Source: Sambucus nigra (taxonomy: Eukaryota; Streptophyta; Magnoliopsida; Dipsacales; Adoxaceae). Taken from it: a DNA stretch of 64,000 bases. Below, piece after piece: positions 1-11,944 of the stretch. Made by a program: the position numbers and the translations under genes. The notes under the pieces are model-generated. The model had not been told where the DNA came from and searched no databases. It saw nothing but the letters and a program-made list of their open reading frames with translations. The stretch is from NCBI GenBank assembly GCA_949130495.1, contig OX422214.1, positions 251,228,187 through 251,292,186 on the forward strand, read 5' to 3'. Numbering within the stretch: position 1 is the stretch's first letter; each line of letters starts with the position of its first letter.

Positions 1-55
1 AATATGTAGTAAATAGATGTTATATTCCTATTCTTTTGCCATGGTTTGTCACTAG

Positions 56-531
56 GTTTATGAAGGTAATTAAGGGTTATGTTAGGAACCGTGCGCGACC
101 TGGAGGATGCATAGCAAAAAATTATTTAGCTGATGAGTGTGTAAGGTTTTGTAGCATGTATCTAAAAAAACAGAAGAAATAGGTGTCCCGCAATCTCGAA
201 ATGAAGAGTTCGAAGATGAGACAATACTGGGAGGTCGACCTATCTCTAAGGGGAAGCCAATAACATTGTCCGATGACATATTAAAAATTGCCCATCGTTA
301 TGTGCTGTTTAACAATCTTAAAGTTGAGCCATATATAGAGTGAGTAAAATGATGCTCGTCATATAAAATTTATAACTTTTGTTATCGTTAATATTGTTAT
401 TAAAATTCCTCTACATTCATATTAGAATGTATTTGAGAGAGCTAAAGCATTCCAATCGAAGGTTAACCCAAGATGAGACTATGCTACAAAAAAGACATAT
501 CGAGACATTCGCTTCGTGGTTTATGAACAAG
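56..531 (+). pseudogene. TNP2-like CACTA transposase, DUF4218 C-terminal part (5' piece)
   Basis: An exon begins at 56 after an AG acceptor and encodes a DUF4218 hallmark, KGYVRNRARPGG followed by LADECVRFCSMYL. This family is the conserved block downstream of the TNP2/DDE transposase in plant CACTA elements. The exon runs to 339, an intron occupies 340-425 (GT...AG), and the next exon (426-531) encodes a segment ending in ETFASWFMNK. The reading frame slips by one base in the A-run at about 163-169, so a stop (TAG) follows in the original frame. The coding sequence resumes 10 kb downstream at 10535, in phase, because a copia element sits exactly at the exon-intron junction. The catalytic domain would lie left of the window. 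Confidence 0.8.
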
Positions 532-532
532 G

Positions 533-2538
533 TGAATCCCTTATACTTTTGACTCATTTGAGTCTAGACTGTATAAGAGCTCATCTAGTTTGGAAATTGT
601 GACAAAATAGTGTCTATCCTAGAAACCAAAGAGCTTCAGAGATTGGGTTGCTTCTTCTTCTATCTATCATGTAATGATCCTAAGACTATAGCCATCACTC
701 ACACACTTAGAATTTGATTCTTGCATATCATATTGCACCCCTATGTGTTTTAATGTTGTGAGTGTGTTTAAATCCCTCAATTTGATTTTTAATAATTTTT
801 TGGGAATTTAAAACATATTTTAAACAAGGTTTTATTTAATTAAAATTTGATTTAAAAAGTCTTGGGGTTATTATATAAATATGGATTGTTGTGTTTATTG
901 GCCTAAAGTTACTCTGGGTAGAAACCGAAAGCGCTAGAGACTCTAGGGTTGGCTTTGTAATTATTTTGGGACGCGCGTTTACATTCATTCTCAGGCCTAC
1001 ACCTGGTGTCTTCTGATTGGCCTGAACTGTGTTTCTTTACTGAGACAAACCATCGCGTGCTTTCAGCCCTTAGATCAACCCTTATCGATGGCCTGCATGT
1101 CTTTTGAGTGAATCCCAGTGTAAACCCTTTAACCAATCACAGCCTGTTTAATCCACCGCCTGCTGTGAACCCTTAGATTGTAGTCAAAGGAGCTTGACTC
1201 AATCAGAGCCCTTGATTTTGAACGAAGCTCTGGAATCTTCTTCTCTTCCTATTTAAAGGCCTCTCATCTCAGCCTTCGAAAGCTTTTGCCATTTTGAAAA
1301 GTCTCAGAAAATAGAGAGAGGAGAGAGAAGAGAGAGAAGAGAGAAGAGAGAAGTTAGAGAGAGAAACCAAACCCTAGTTAGAAACCCTAACTTCGTCCAA
1401 ATACCTCTAAACCTAAACCACTTACCTCTCCATAAACACCATAACCAGATAAACACCATCCTTAGTGTTTCTTGAGTTATGAGAGTTCGAGTTGAGTGAT
1501 TTCTGGGTTGCTGAAATCCTTGTGTTCATAAATCTTATTTCCAACTTAGACATAGACTCAGATCTTGTTTCTCTTTCAATAGAAATCATAGATCTGAAGT
1601 TTTTCATGTCACAGCACACTTAGTTGCATTTATTTCTCATCTTGAGAATTTCGTTGTTGATTGTTTTCTGTTAAAATATTTTCTTACTTCAGAATCAACA
1701 ATAAGATGTTTTTCTATTTCTGTTTTTACAAAACCTAACCTGACCTAGTTGGATTCGCACTTGGAGGGTTCTCAATCCACATAATATTTTCAAAAGTGAT
1801 TGAGAAAGGTCTTGACCGATTTCTTAAGCAAGATCTCCGTGGAATCTGGGTTATTTTGAAAGGTCGAAAAGGTTCTTGGTTTTGTAAGAAAGGAAAATAA
1901 CAAATACACTGCATATAGACTTTATATGTGATTTGTTAGGATCGTCTGTAACTAATAAGTGTGTGTGTGTGCATGCATGTGTTTTAGAACACCATTCACA
2001 AACATCTTCACACTACAAACACTCAAAGTGTTGGCTATAAGATTTGGTGAACAATAAGTAGACGTAAAGTGCTGGAACAAAGAAGAGTTGACAAACTGAG
2101 ACAACTACATCAACAAACAAGATCTGCAGAAAAGTTAAGGACGCCAGAGGGTACAATCCTGAACTTGTATAGATTTGTTTTGTGTGCATGTTAGTTAAAT
2201 AGGTTGTAACTCATATATTTGTTTTAGTGATTGTTTTTGTTTTACTCCGTAGAGGGAGTCGTGGATGTTTCCTCAAGGTTGAGGTTTTACCACGTTAAAA
2301 ATCCTGAGTATCAATATTTCTACATCTTCTCATCTCATTCTGTTTGTGTGCTGAGTTTAAAACATTTTAAACTGTTTACTAAAACTTGTTATCAAATCTT
2401 GTCCTAATCTCGTACATACTTTTGTTAACACATCTTGTGTTCAAAATCGTTTTGATTTAAGTAAAGAGTTTCTTCAACAAACTTTCGGAGTTGCTTAAAT
2501 AGTTTATTTTCATAAACGGCTTTGGCAACGCTATTTCA
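533..2538 (+). repeat. 5' LTR of the SIRE-type copia element
   Basis: Starts TGAATCCC and ends TATTTCA. It is identical to the 3' LTR apart from about eight substitutions, for example position 537 T versus 8438 G. It holds a TATATAAAT promoter-like box near 872, a second TATTTAAAGG box near 1247, a GA-rich purine tract at 1310-1355 and a (GT)n tract near 1960. The short open frames seen here on the minus strand recur in the other LTR and carry no protein signature. Confidence 0.92.
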
Positions 2539-2552
2539 ATTGGTATCAGAGC
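2539..2552 (+). promoter_or_regulatory. Primer-binding site, initiator tRNA-Met type
   Basis: TGGTATCAGAGC at 2541-2552 follows the LTR end after two bases. It is the standard plant copia primer-binding site, complementary to the 3' end of initiator tRNA-Met. Confidence 0.93.
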
Positions 2553-2614
2553 TTTTGGTAAACTTCTTTTCAAAAAGATCCTGAGTTTCTGAAACTGTTT
2601 TCTCAAAATCAATT

Positions 2615-5600
2615 ATGGACGAGAAAAACGAAAGATATGGTAACTTGACCAGACCTCCAGTCTTTGATGGAACCAATTTTTCTTACTGGAAAGTAAGAAT
2701 GATTGCTTTCATTCAAGGCACTCTGGGAGATGATGTCTGGGATATTATTGAAAATGGATACTCTTATCCAACTAAACCAGCCACTGATGGAAGAAATGAA
2801 AGGATTAAGAAAATATTGAGTGAGTTTACTCAAGAAGAGAAACAGGTTTCTCGAAATAATAACAAAGGCAAGAACGCTATATTTATGTCTATTAACGAAC
2901 ATGAGTTCAAGAGAATCTCATCCTGTACCACTTCCAAGGAAGCATGGGATACCTTGATTACTGCCCACGAAGGAGACTCTAGGTTAAAAGCTGTTAAGAC
3001 TCAGATGTTAATCCAACAGTATAATACCTTAATCATGTCTGAATCTGAGTCTTTCGATGATTTTTATATGAACCTTACTGATATTGTCACTAAACTTCAT
3101 GCCAATGGTATAACTTATGATAGACAAGAAATTGTGTCTAAAATTCTGAGATCATTACCACAGAAATTTGACAATAAAAGATATGCTATTGAGGAGATGT
3201 GTGATATTAATCTCACTCCTGAATTACTCAGTAGCAAATTAAGAACTGTGGAAATGGAATTAGAGTTTAAGAAACAATTGACCCACACTAATAGGAAACA
3301 TACCAATTCCAATCTTAGCTTTAGCTCTAAGATGATCAAGCCTGAGTTAAACACCCCTAGTAATGATTCTGATGAGGACTGTGACTTAGAAAGTCTAGAT
3401 AATCAGATTGCCCTAATGACAAAACAATTTAAGAAAATTGTTAAATTTAGAAACAGTGTTGCAAATCGACAGGGCAAGTCTAATTATACCACTCCTTCAA
3501 ATCACAAACCTTATGAGAAACCTCATGACAAACAGAACAAGGACAACACAAGACCTCACAGAGACCTCAAGAAGACTGAATGCTATAGATGTGGTAAACT
3601 AGGACACATTGCTCAAGACTGTAGAGTTAACTTAAATGCCCAAAACAAACACTCTAGAGCCAATATCTGCAAAACCTGGGATGACTCAAGTGATTCTGAA
3701 AATGAGGAACCTGAGACATCTGATGGTTTTGATCCTTGTTTAGCCTTCTTTGCCAAAATCATATACAATGATGATATGCCTATGCTTGATAGTGAGGATG
3801 AGTCCAGTAATACTAGTTCTGTTGCTGTGAATCATACTTTAACTGGTTTAGATGCTTTACTTACTGAGAACATTAATACCTCTTCCTCCGGGTGTGTGAG
3901 TCAAAGGGAAATCGATACTGCTAATGTCAATGGGTGCGTGAGTTTAAGAAATGAAACCTTAGGGGTCACTTCACACACCTCACTTAGTGACTCAGATAAT
4001 GATGATCTCCCAGACATCCACACTCTATATACTAAAACTCTTAAGAAAAGTACTAGACTAGAAAAGATTGTGAAAGATCTTACCAAAAAACTAGAGGATC
4101 TAAGCCTAATGGTAAAACTGAATGCTGAAGAGTATACTACTCAATGCATGTCTCATGAAAGTGAAGTCAAAGTGTTTGATGAAAAACTGAAAACTTTAAC
4201 TGAAGCTAATGAAATTCTGGAGAAAAAATACAAAGGGACATTATTAGAATTGGAACAAACAAAAGAAAAGACAGCAACTGTTTTCAAAAAATTTACCAAA
4301 TTTGAAAACAATTCTAAATGTTTTGAGGAATTCGTTGCTGAATCTAAAACCAATTCTGATGATAGAACTGGAATAGGGTTTTGCCCCAATTTGAAGACAC
4401 AAACTAAACTTGTTGAACCTATCAAGTTTGTGTCAGGAGGCAAAAGACCTATTGAAACATGTCCAGACTTTCATTCTCTAAAAACTATGTTTGACCATCA
4501 AAACACTAACACTGGAGATGCAAGTTGCTCTAAGCATGAAAGTTTACCAAAGGGAAAATATGTCTGCCCCCCTATTAGGAAAAGTGAACCTGCTTTCAAA
4601 TCTGTGCTACCTAGGAATAAAATTCAGCCTCAAAATGTCTCAAAACCTTTGTTTAGAGACTTTCCTAAGGAAAACCCTATTCTGAGCAATCTTTATTGCT
4701 CCTATTGTGATATATATGGTCACTCTTTCGATAATTGCTATGCTAGGAGACTGATTAAACCTATCTACAACACTCCTATGTATCATAACTTTAACTATTC
4801 TAGGAGGAGTCGTAACAATTATGTCCTTCCCAGGCCACCAGACAAAAACTCTAACTATAGGAATAGAAGGACTAAACCTAAAAGGACATTTACTAGAAGG
4901 ATTACCAGAACCTTTTCTAAATCAACTGCTCAGGAATTCAAATTTACTCAAAATCATGCGCAAAATGTTTTTCAACAAAAATCTAATGCTCGCAAATTTT
5001 ATCAAATAAGAGCAAACAAGCGCAAACTAAAAACCAGGGCAATTTGGGTTAGAAAAGATGATCTAGCAGCCCAGATGAAGTGTAACATTGTTGTTTCCGC
5101 TCTAAAAGCTGAACTTACATCTTCTGGTTGGTACTTGGATTCTGGATGTTCCAAGCATATGACAGGTGATGATACAAAACTTTTAAATAAAACCCATTTT
5201 GATGGTGGAAAAGTTGTTTTTGGTGATGGTATATCATCCCAGATCATAGGCAAAGGAACCCTTAAAGAAAAAGGACTTCCTCTTCTTGAAAATGTTCTCT
5301 TAGTTAAAGGTCTTAAGGCTAATTTACTTAGCATTTCTCAATTCTGTGACTCAAACTACACTGTTACCTTTTCAAAGAACAATTGCAAGATTTTAAATGA
5401 AAAGGGAGAATGCTTAATTACAGGATTCAGGACCCCTGGCAATTGTTATACTGTCATGTCTAGTTCTGAAATCTGTAGTGTTGCCAGAATGGATGACAAC
5501 GAGATATGGCATAACAGAATGGGTCACATTAATTACGAAAATTTGAGTAAATTGTCTTCTTAACAGATAGTTAGAGGAATACCAAAAATTAAACCTATTC

Positions 5601-8125
5601 ATAACATTGTCTGTGGTCCCTGTCAAGAAGGAAAAATTGTTAAAGCACCTCATAAGAGGGTTAAAGATATCCTTACATCTAATCCATTAGAACTCATCCA
5701 TATGGACCTAATGGGTCCTTCTCAAACTGTTAGTCTTTGTGGACACAGTTATATTCTAGTTATGGTTGATGACTTCACCAGATTCACTTGGGTAGCTTTC
5801 TTAAAACAAAAATCCGATACTTTTCAAACTTTTTTAAAGATTCTCTTACGGATTGAGAATGAAAAAGACACTCAAGTGAATAGAATCAGAAGTGATAGAG
5901 GTGGTGAATTCAAAGACACTGGTATTGTAGAATATTGTGACTATAATGGTTACAAACATGAGTTCAGTGCTCCCAAGACCCCTCAACAAAATGGAATAGC
6001 TGAGAGGAAGAATCGAACTCTTCAAGAGATGGCACGTGTTATGCTCCATGCTAAGAACTTACCTAAGTATTTTTGGGTAGAATCTATTCGTACAGCTTGC
6101 CATCTTATTAATAGGGTCTATCTTAGAAAGAATTCGAAACAAACCTCTTATGAACTTTGGTACAATAAAAAGCCTAATCTTAAGTACCTTAGAACCTTTG
6201 GTAGTACCTGCTATGTTTGCAAAGATAGAGAACACCTATCTAAATTTGAGAGTAGAGGAGATAAAGCCATATTCTTAGGATATTCACCTAACAGTAGAGC
6301 TTATCGAGTGTATAATCTTCGCACTAAGACCTTAATGGAATCCATAAATGTAATTGTTAGTGACACTACTGTAGAAAGCAAGACTAGTGAATTAACTATA
6401 GAAGAAGAATCGTCAAATATTTTAGAAAATGACTCTTCTGAAATAGATAATTCATTACCTATTGAGTCACCTGAAGTACCTAACTGGGCTTTTAAAGATC
6501 ATCCCATAAACAACATAGTTGGTAACCCTGGTGAACCAGTACGTATAAGATCCCAACTTAGAAATTATGCTCTCTATGCTTGCTTTGTTTCTCTCTTGGA
6601 ACCAAAGAATGTAAATGAGGCATTGAATGACTCTCACTGGATTTCTGCTATGCAGGATGAACTTTTACAATTTGTCATTCATGATGTTTGGTTTCTTGTT
6701 CCACGTCCTGATCACAAAAAGGTTATTGGTACTCGTTGGATTTTCAAAAATAAAACTGATGAAAATGGGATGATAATTAGAAATAAAGCTAGACTAGTTG
6801 CTCAAGGTTACTCCCAAATAGAAGGACTTGATTTTAATGAGACGTTTGCTCCCGTTACTCGTTTAGAATCAGTTCGTCTGCTTCTTGCTATAGCTTGTCA
6901 CATGCATTTTACATTATATCAAATGGATGTTAAATTTGCGTTCCTTAATGGAACACTTGCCGAGGAAACCTATGTAGAACAACCTAAGGGGTTCATTGAC
7001 CCTAATTATCCTAATCATGTATTTCGGTTGAAAAAGGCTTTATATGGTCTTAAGCAAGCTCCTAGAGCTTGGTATGAGCGGCTGTCCAGTTTTCTGCTGG
7101 ACAAAGGTTTCAAAAGAGGTGGAAATGACCAAACCTTATTTGTCAAACATTTTGGCAAACACATTACTATCGCTCAAGTCTATGTAGACGATATCATATT
7201 TGGATCCACTTCTACCTCAGAAGTAAAATCTTTTGCTGAAATTATGAGTAAGGAATTTCAGATGTCCCTTACGGGGGAGTTACAGTTCTTCCTAGGTCTC
7301 CAAGTCAAACAACAACCAGATGGCTTGTTTCTTTCGCAGACTAAGTACGCATTAGAGATAGTTAAAAAATTTGGTCTCGAGAGTGCTAAAAGTGCTAAAA
7401 CGCCTATGAGTACTACAGAGAAATTATCTAAAGATGAAACTGGAAAATCTGTAGACTCTACCTTATATCGTAGTATGATTGGCACATTACTCTATCTGAC
7501 TGCCTCGCGTCCTGATATCATGTATGCTGTTTGTGTTTGTGCACGTTATCAAAACAACCCCAAGGAGAGCCATTTAAACGCTGTTAAACGCATAATTAAA
7601 TATGTTAAAGGCACTCTAAATTTAGGAATTTGGTACACGAATGACACACCTAGCACTATTATTGGGTACACTGATGCTGATTGGGCTGGGTGTACTGATG
7701 ATAGTAAAATCACTTCAGGCGCATGCTGTTATATTGGTAATAACTTGGTAGGATGGAGTAGTAAAAAATAGAACTGCACATCTCTCTCGACTGCTGAATC
7801 TGAATACATAGCCGCCGGTAGCTGTTGTGCCCAATTGTTATGGCTTAAACAAATGCTAAGTGATTATGGTATTCTAGAACCCACACTTCCTCTCTATTGT
7901 GATAATCAAAGTGCGATTAACATTTCTAAGAACCCAGTTCAACACTCGCGAACTAAGCACATTAAAATAAGACATCATTTTATTCGTGAATTAGTTGAAA
8001 CCAAGGAATTAGAAATCAATTATCTTTCTACTGATCTACAACTTACAGATTTATTTACCAAACCTCTTGATTATAATAGATTCATTTCTTTACGTAAATC
8101 TATTGGTATGATCTGTGTTGAGTAA
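2615..8125 (+). pseudogene. Copia (SIRE-type) gag-pol polyprotein, two in-frame stops
   Basis: One reading frame runs from ATG 2615 to the stop at 8125, broken by TAA at 5561-5563 and TAG at 7769-7771. Domains in order: Gag with an N-terminal FDGTNFSYWKVRM motif; a CCHC zinc knuckle CYRCGKLGHIAQDC near residue 323; a long acidic and coiled linker; the aspartic protease motif YLDSGCSKHMTG with the catalytic Asp near residue 842; GAG-pre-integrase; integrase with DLMGP, RSDRGGEF and [11 protein letters not shown]; reverse transcriptase with QMDVKFAFLNG and YVDDI (7181-7195); RNase H with TDADWAG and STAESEY. The first stop lies just before the integrase zinc region and the second inside RNase H. 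Both replace codons one base away (Lys and Gln in relatives), so these look like recent nonsense mutations and not programmed readthrough. Protein made from this copy would stop after protease. Confidence 0.93.
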
Positions 8126-8433
8126 ATACCTGTTATATTTGCCAAGTTCCTTCCCTTTGTCCAATTGAGACAAAATGGGGGAGAAATTTGAGTCTACTGC
8201 ATATACTAAAAAGCTTGATCTTAGTAATTTTTTGCAGGTATTCTTCTTGTACAGTCATTCTTCATTGTAATAATAGGATGTTAAACTGTATATAGTTGAG
8301 TTATGTAATTCTTGCTTTCTAGGATTTGGGTAGATAGAACCTTTATAGGAATAAGTTTTTTTTTGTTTGTTGTCGCCCTACGAGTTGAGATGACTCAAAG
8401 GAGATTTTGTCTCATATTTCCAAAGGGGGAGAT
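8126..8433 (+). other. SIRE 3' untranslated segment with polypurine tract
   Basis: There is no coding signal in the 308 bp between pol and the 3' LTR. A purine run AAAGGGGGAGAT at 8422-8433 directly abuts the LTR start and is the expected polypurine tract that primes plus-strand DNA. A second purine run (AAAATGGGGGAGAAA, about 8170-8184) lies upstream. Confidence 0.85.
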
Positions 8434-10439
8434 TGAAGCCCTTATACTTTTGACTCATTTGAGTCTAGACTGTATAAGAGCTCATCTAGTTTGGAAATTG
8501 TGACAAAATAGTGTCTATCCTAGAAACCAAAGAGCTTCAGAGATTGGGTTGCTTCTTCTTCTATCTATCATGTAATGATCCTAAGACTATAGCCATCACT
8601 CACACACTTAGAATTTGATTCTTGCATATCATATTGCACCCCTATGTGTTTTAATGTTGTGAGTGTGTTTAAATCCCTCAATTTGATTTTTAATAATTTT
8701 TTGGGAATTTAAAACATATTTTAAACAAGGTTTTATTTAATTAAAATTTGATTTAAAAAGTCTTGGGGTTATTATATAAATATGGATTGTTGTGTTTATT
8801 GGCCTAAAGTTACTCTGGGTAGAAACCGAAAGCGCTAGAGACTCTAGGGTTGGCTTTGTAATTATTTTGGGACGCGCGTTTACATTCATTCTCAGGCCTA
8901 CACCTGGTGTCTTCTGATTGGCCTGAACTGTGTTTCTTTACTGAGACAAACCATCGCGTGCTTTCAGCCCTTAGATCAACCCTTATCGATGGCCTGCATG
9001 TCTTTTGAGTGAATCCCAGTGTAAACGCTTTAACCAATCACAGCCTGTTTAATCCACCGCCTGCTGTGAACCCTTAGATTGTAGTCAAAGGAGCTTGACT
9101 CAATCAGAGCCCTTGATTTTGAACGAAGCTCTGGAATCTTCTTCTCTTCCTATTTAAAGGCCTCTCATCTCAGCCTTCGAAAGCTTTTGCCATTTTGAAA
9201 AGTCTCAGAAAATAGAGAGAGGAGAGAGAAGAGAGAGAAGAGAGAAGAGAGAAGTTAGAGAGAGAAACCAAACCCTAGTTAGAAACCCTAACTTCGTCCA
9301 AATACCTCTAAACCTAAACCACTTACCTCTCCATAAATACCATAACCAGATAAACATCATCCTTAGTGTTTCTTGAGTTATGAGAGTTCGAGTTGAGTGA
9401 TTTCTGGGTTGCTGAAATCCTTGTGTTCATAAATCTTATTTCCAACTTAGACATAGACTCAGATCTTGTTTTTCTTTCAATAGAAATCATAGATCTGAAG
9501 TTTTTCATGTCACAGCACACTTAGTTGCATTTATTTCTCATCTTGAGAATTTCGTTGTTGATTGTTTTCTGTTAAAATATTTTCTTACTTCAGAATCAAC
9601 AATAAGATGTTTTTCTATTTCTGTTTTTACAAAACCTAACCTGACCTAGTTGGATTCGCACTTGGAGGGTTCTCAATCCACATAATATTTTCAAAAGTGA
9701 TTGAGAAAGGTCTTGACCGATTTCTTAAGCAAGATCTCCGTGGAATCTGGGTTATTTTGAAAGGTCGAAAAGGTTCTTGGTTTTGTAAGAAAGGAAAATA
9801 ACAAATACACTGCATATAGACTTTATATGTGATTTGTTAGGATCGTCTGTAACTAATAAGTGTGTGTGTGTGCATGCATGTGTTTTAGAACACCATTCAC
9901 AAACATCTTCACACTACAAACACTCAAAGTGTTGGCTATAAGATTTGGTGAACAATAAGTAGACGTAAAGTGCTGGAACAAAGAAGAGTTGACAAACTGA
10001 GACAACTACATCAACAAACAAGATCTGCAGAAAAGTTAAGGACGCCAGAGGGTACAATCCTGAACTTGTATAGATTTGTTTTGTGTGCATGTTAGTTAAA
10101 TAGGTTGTAACTCATATATTTGTTTTAGTGATTGTTTTTGTTTTACTCCATAGAGGGAGTCGTGGATGTTTCCTCAAGATTGAGGTTTTACCACGTTAAA
10201 AATCCTGAGTATCAATATTTCTACATCTTCTCATCTCATTCTGTTTGTGTGCTGAGTTTAAAACATTTTAAACTGTTTACTAAAACTTGTTATCAAATCT
10301 TGTCCTAATCTCGTACATACTTTTGTTAACACATCTTGTGTTCAAAATCGTTTTGATTTAAGTAAAGAGTTTCTTCAACAAACTTTCAGAGTTGCTTAAA
10401 TAGTTTATTTTCATAAACGGCTTTGGCAACGCTATTTCA
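8434..10439 (+). repeat. 3' LTR of the SIRE-type copia element
   Basis: Starts TGAAGCCC and ends TATTTCA; 2006 bp, the same length as the 5' copy, with no indels seen between them. Most differences from the 5' LTR are C/T or G/A transitions, as expected for methylated plant repeats. It is followed by the second copy of the target duplication CAAGG at 10440-10444. Confidence 0.92.
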
Positions 10440-10534
10440 CAAGGTAGGCCAATTTTTACATTGTGCATTGTAAGAGTCTAATGTTGTTATGTATATAGAA
10501 ATTCATATAATTTCATTTATGATCTTTTAAACAG

Positions 10535-11149
10535 ATTAAGGTTCAAGCAAACACAACTGAAGTATCAACAATCCTAAAGTGGCTAGCAGTTGAGCCACGA
10601 TGTTATGATATGTCATATTCAGGCTACATAATAAATGGCAAACGATTTCACACATCGATGGTTGAAAAGTCCACCCAAGATAGTGGAGTTTTTTTCGAGG
10701 CAGAGACTATATGTAGATCTAGTGCAAGGGATACCACACACGTTGTTGCAAATGTTTCATATTATGGCATTATTCCGGATATAATTTTATTGGACTTTCA
10801 CAAATTTCGAATGCCTATCTTTCAATGTGATTGGGCCAACATTTCGAATGGTGTTAAATTTGACGATGGATTCACTTTAGTTAACCTCCACCAAGGACAA
10901 AATCAGCTAAAAAAAGATCCTTTTATTCTAGCATCACAAGCAAGACAAGTATTTTATTCGAGAGAAAGTGGAATATCAAATTGGTATGTGGTTCTCAAGG
11001 CACCGCCACGAGGCTTTCATGAGCTGGAGACGTATGATGAGAGTGCTTACACATCATATTTGCCAATTGATGTTTCAAAACTTGACAATAACGAGAGAAA
11101 TGACGATGAGCCTCTTATGAGGATAGATTGTGAGGGTGTTATTGTGTGA
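10535..11149 (+). pseudogene. TNP2-like CACTA transposase, DUF4216 domain (3' piece)
   Basis: This continues the reading frame broken at 531. An intron starts GTAGGCC at 10444 and ends TTTAAACAG at 10534, then the exon opens in phase with IKVQANTTEV. The conserved DUF4216 block follows: YYGIIPDIILLDFHKFRMPI, then VFKC-type DWANISNGVKFDDGFTLVNL and PFILASQARQVFYS. The exon ends with a TGA at 11147-11149 after an acidic tail. DUF4216 is the usual C-terminal domain of the plant CACTA TNP2 protein. This exon is intact in itself; the gene is damaged upstream by a frameshift and a 9.9-kb retrotransposon. The ATG at 10610 is internal and not a natural start. Confidence 0.85.
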
Positions 11150-11436
11150 TTGTTATTTAATTTTAGCATGTAGACATTAAGTTTGTTTAATGAATATATA
11201 CATTAGCATACTTATGGTAAATTCATTTTTATTTACAAAGTTTGTGCATGGTGATGTAAATTTAGATGAATGAACTGTTATTTTTGTTTATAGCAAATGG
11301 AACAATCTCTACAGGTGTGCTTTATGTCAATAACCACAGTAGTAGATGCCCGTGCTTATGGCACCCAGTGAGTCAATAGTATGCCCGTGCTTATTGCTAA
11401 TGTTAGCTATGCCCCCTTTAAATTTAATTCATGTAC
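11150..11436. other. CACTA sequence after the transposase, no gene seen
   Basis: AT-rich sequence that probably includes the transposase 3' UTR. I see no open frame or repeat with a recognisable signature. Confidence 0.5.
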
Positions 11437-11577
11437 AAAGATCAACTATATTTGTCTCTTCAAATTTCAGTTCTTGAAGTGCCATAACACCAATATCATG
11501 AATTTTGACAATTCGTTTAAGTCTGCGAATTGATGGGGCATTACCAATACCCCGCACATTCCAAAATAATAGCCCAA
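11437..11577 (-). pseudogene. LINE endonuclease N-terminal fragment, minus strand
   Basis: On the minus strand an open frame of about 45 codons reads LLFWNVRGIGNAPSIRRLKR, then HDIGVMALQE, ending in a TGA near 11437. The WNVRG start and the ALQE motif mark the beginning of the APE-type endonuclease of plant L1 (non-LTR) retrotransposons. Only the first part of the domain is present. It is oriented opposite to the LINE beginning about 400 bp to the right, so at least two LINE-derived pieces meet here. Too short to be functional. Confidence 0.7.
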
Positions 11578-11944
11578 TCACTGAGAATATATTTTGATCC
11601 CAACTTGAGTTAATTTCATTCCACTCTTACCTGTTTCAGGTAATTACTTGTATTGATAACTGTGATATATGTTGAACCTTGTACACGCCTTTTTCAAATT
11701 TTTTTTATTATATAGATATTATACAATTTCGGATACAAACTAAATGCAAAAGCGTAAAACTATGTATGAAATCTTGATCAATCTTTTTTTTTCAGATTGA
11801 GGATACGAATCTTGTGCAATGGGAGGCTAAGTTAAACTCGCTGGTATTGGGCCTCTAGTCGCAACGCCTTGTATGTTGGCTACTTGGCTTTTTTTCTATT
11901 TATTTTTCTCAGTGATTCGAATGTGAAAACCATTTGGAAACTGT
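11578..11944. other. Spacer between opposed LINE fragments
   Basis: AT-rich, with several poly-T runs. No coding or structural signal recognised. Confidence 0.4.

Larger units (their letters stand above)
533..10439 (+). mobile_element. SIRE/Maximus-type Ty1-copia retrotransposon, complete
   Basis: Two 2006-bp LTRs (533-2538 and 8434-10439) begin with TG and end with CA. They bound an internal region with a tRNA-iMet-type primer-binding site, a gag-pol frame and a polypurine tract. The element is flanked by a perfect 5-bp target duplication, CAAGG (528-532 and 10440-10444). By eye the LTRs differ at about eight of 2006 positions, so the insertion is young. The very long pre-protease region (over 800 residues), the large LTRs and gene order Pro-Int-RT-RNaseH point to the SIRE/Maximus lineage. 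Only about 300 bp separate pol from the 3' LTR, so there is no room for the envelope-like ORF of some relatives. Two in-frame stops in pol make this copy defective. Confidence 0.93.

Noticed and set aside
909..1619. Short minus-strand ORFs in the SIRE LTRs (repeated at 8810-9520)
   Set aside because: Present in both LTR copies, without a domain or start context; chance frames in U3/R sequence.
5555..5570. Programmed readthrough at the TAA in SIRE pol
   Set aside because: It lies within the GAG-pre-integrase/integrase region, not between gag and pol, and no readthrough context is seen; a nonsense mutation is simpler.
8126..8503. Envelope-like ORF after pol in the SIRE element
   Set aside because: The 63-codon frame at 8312-8503 runs into the LTR and has no transmembrane or coiled-coil pattern; there is no room for an env-like gene.
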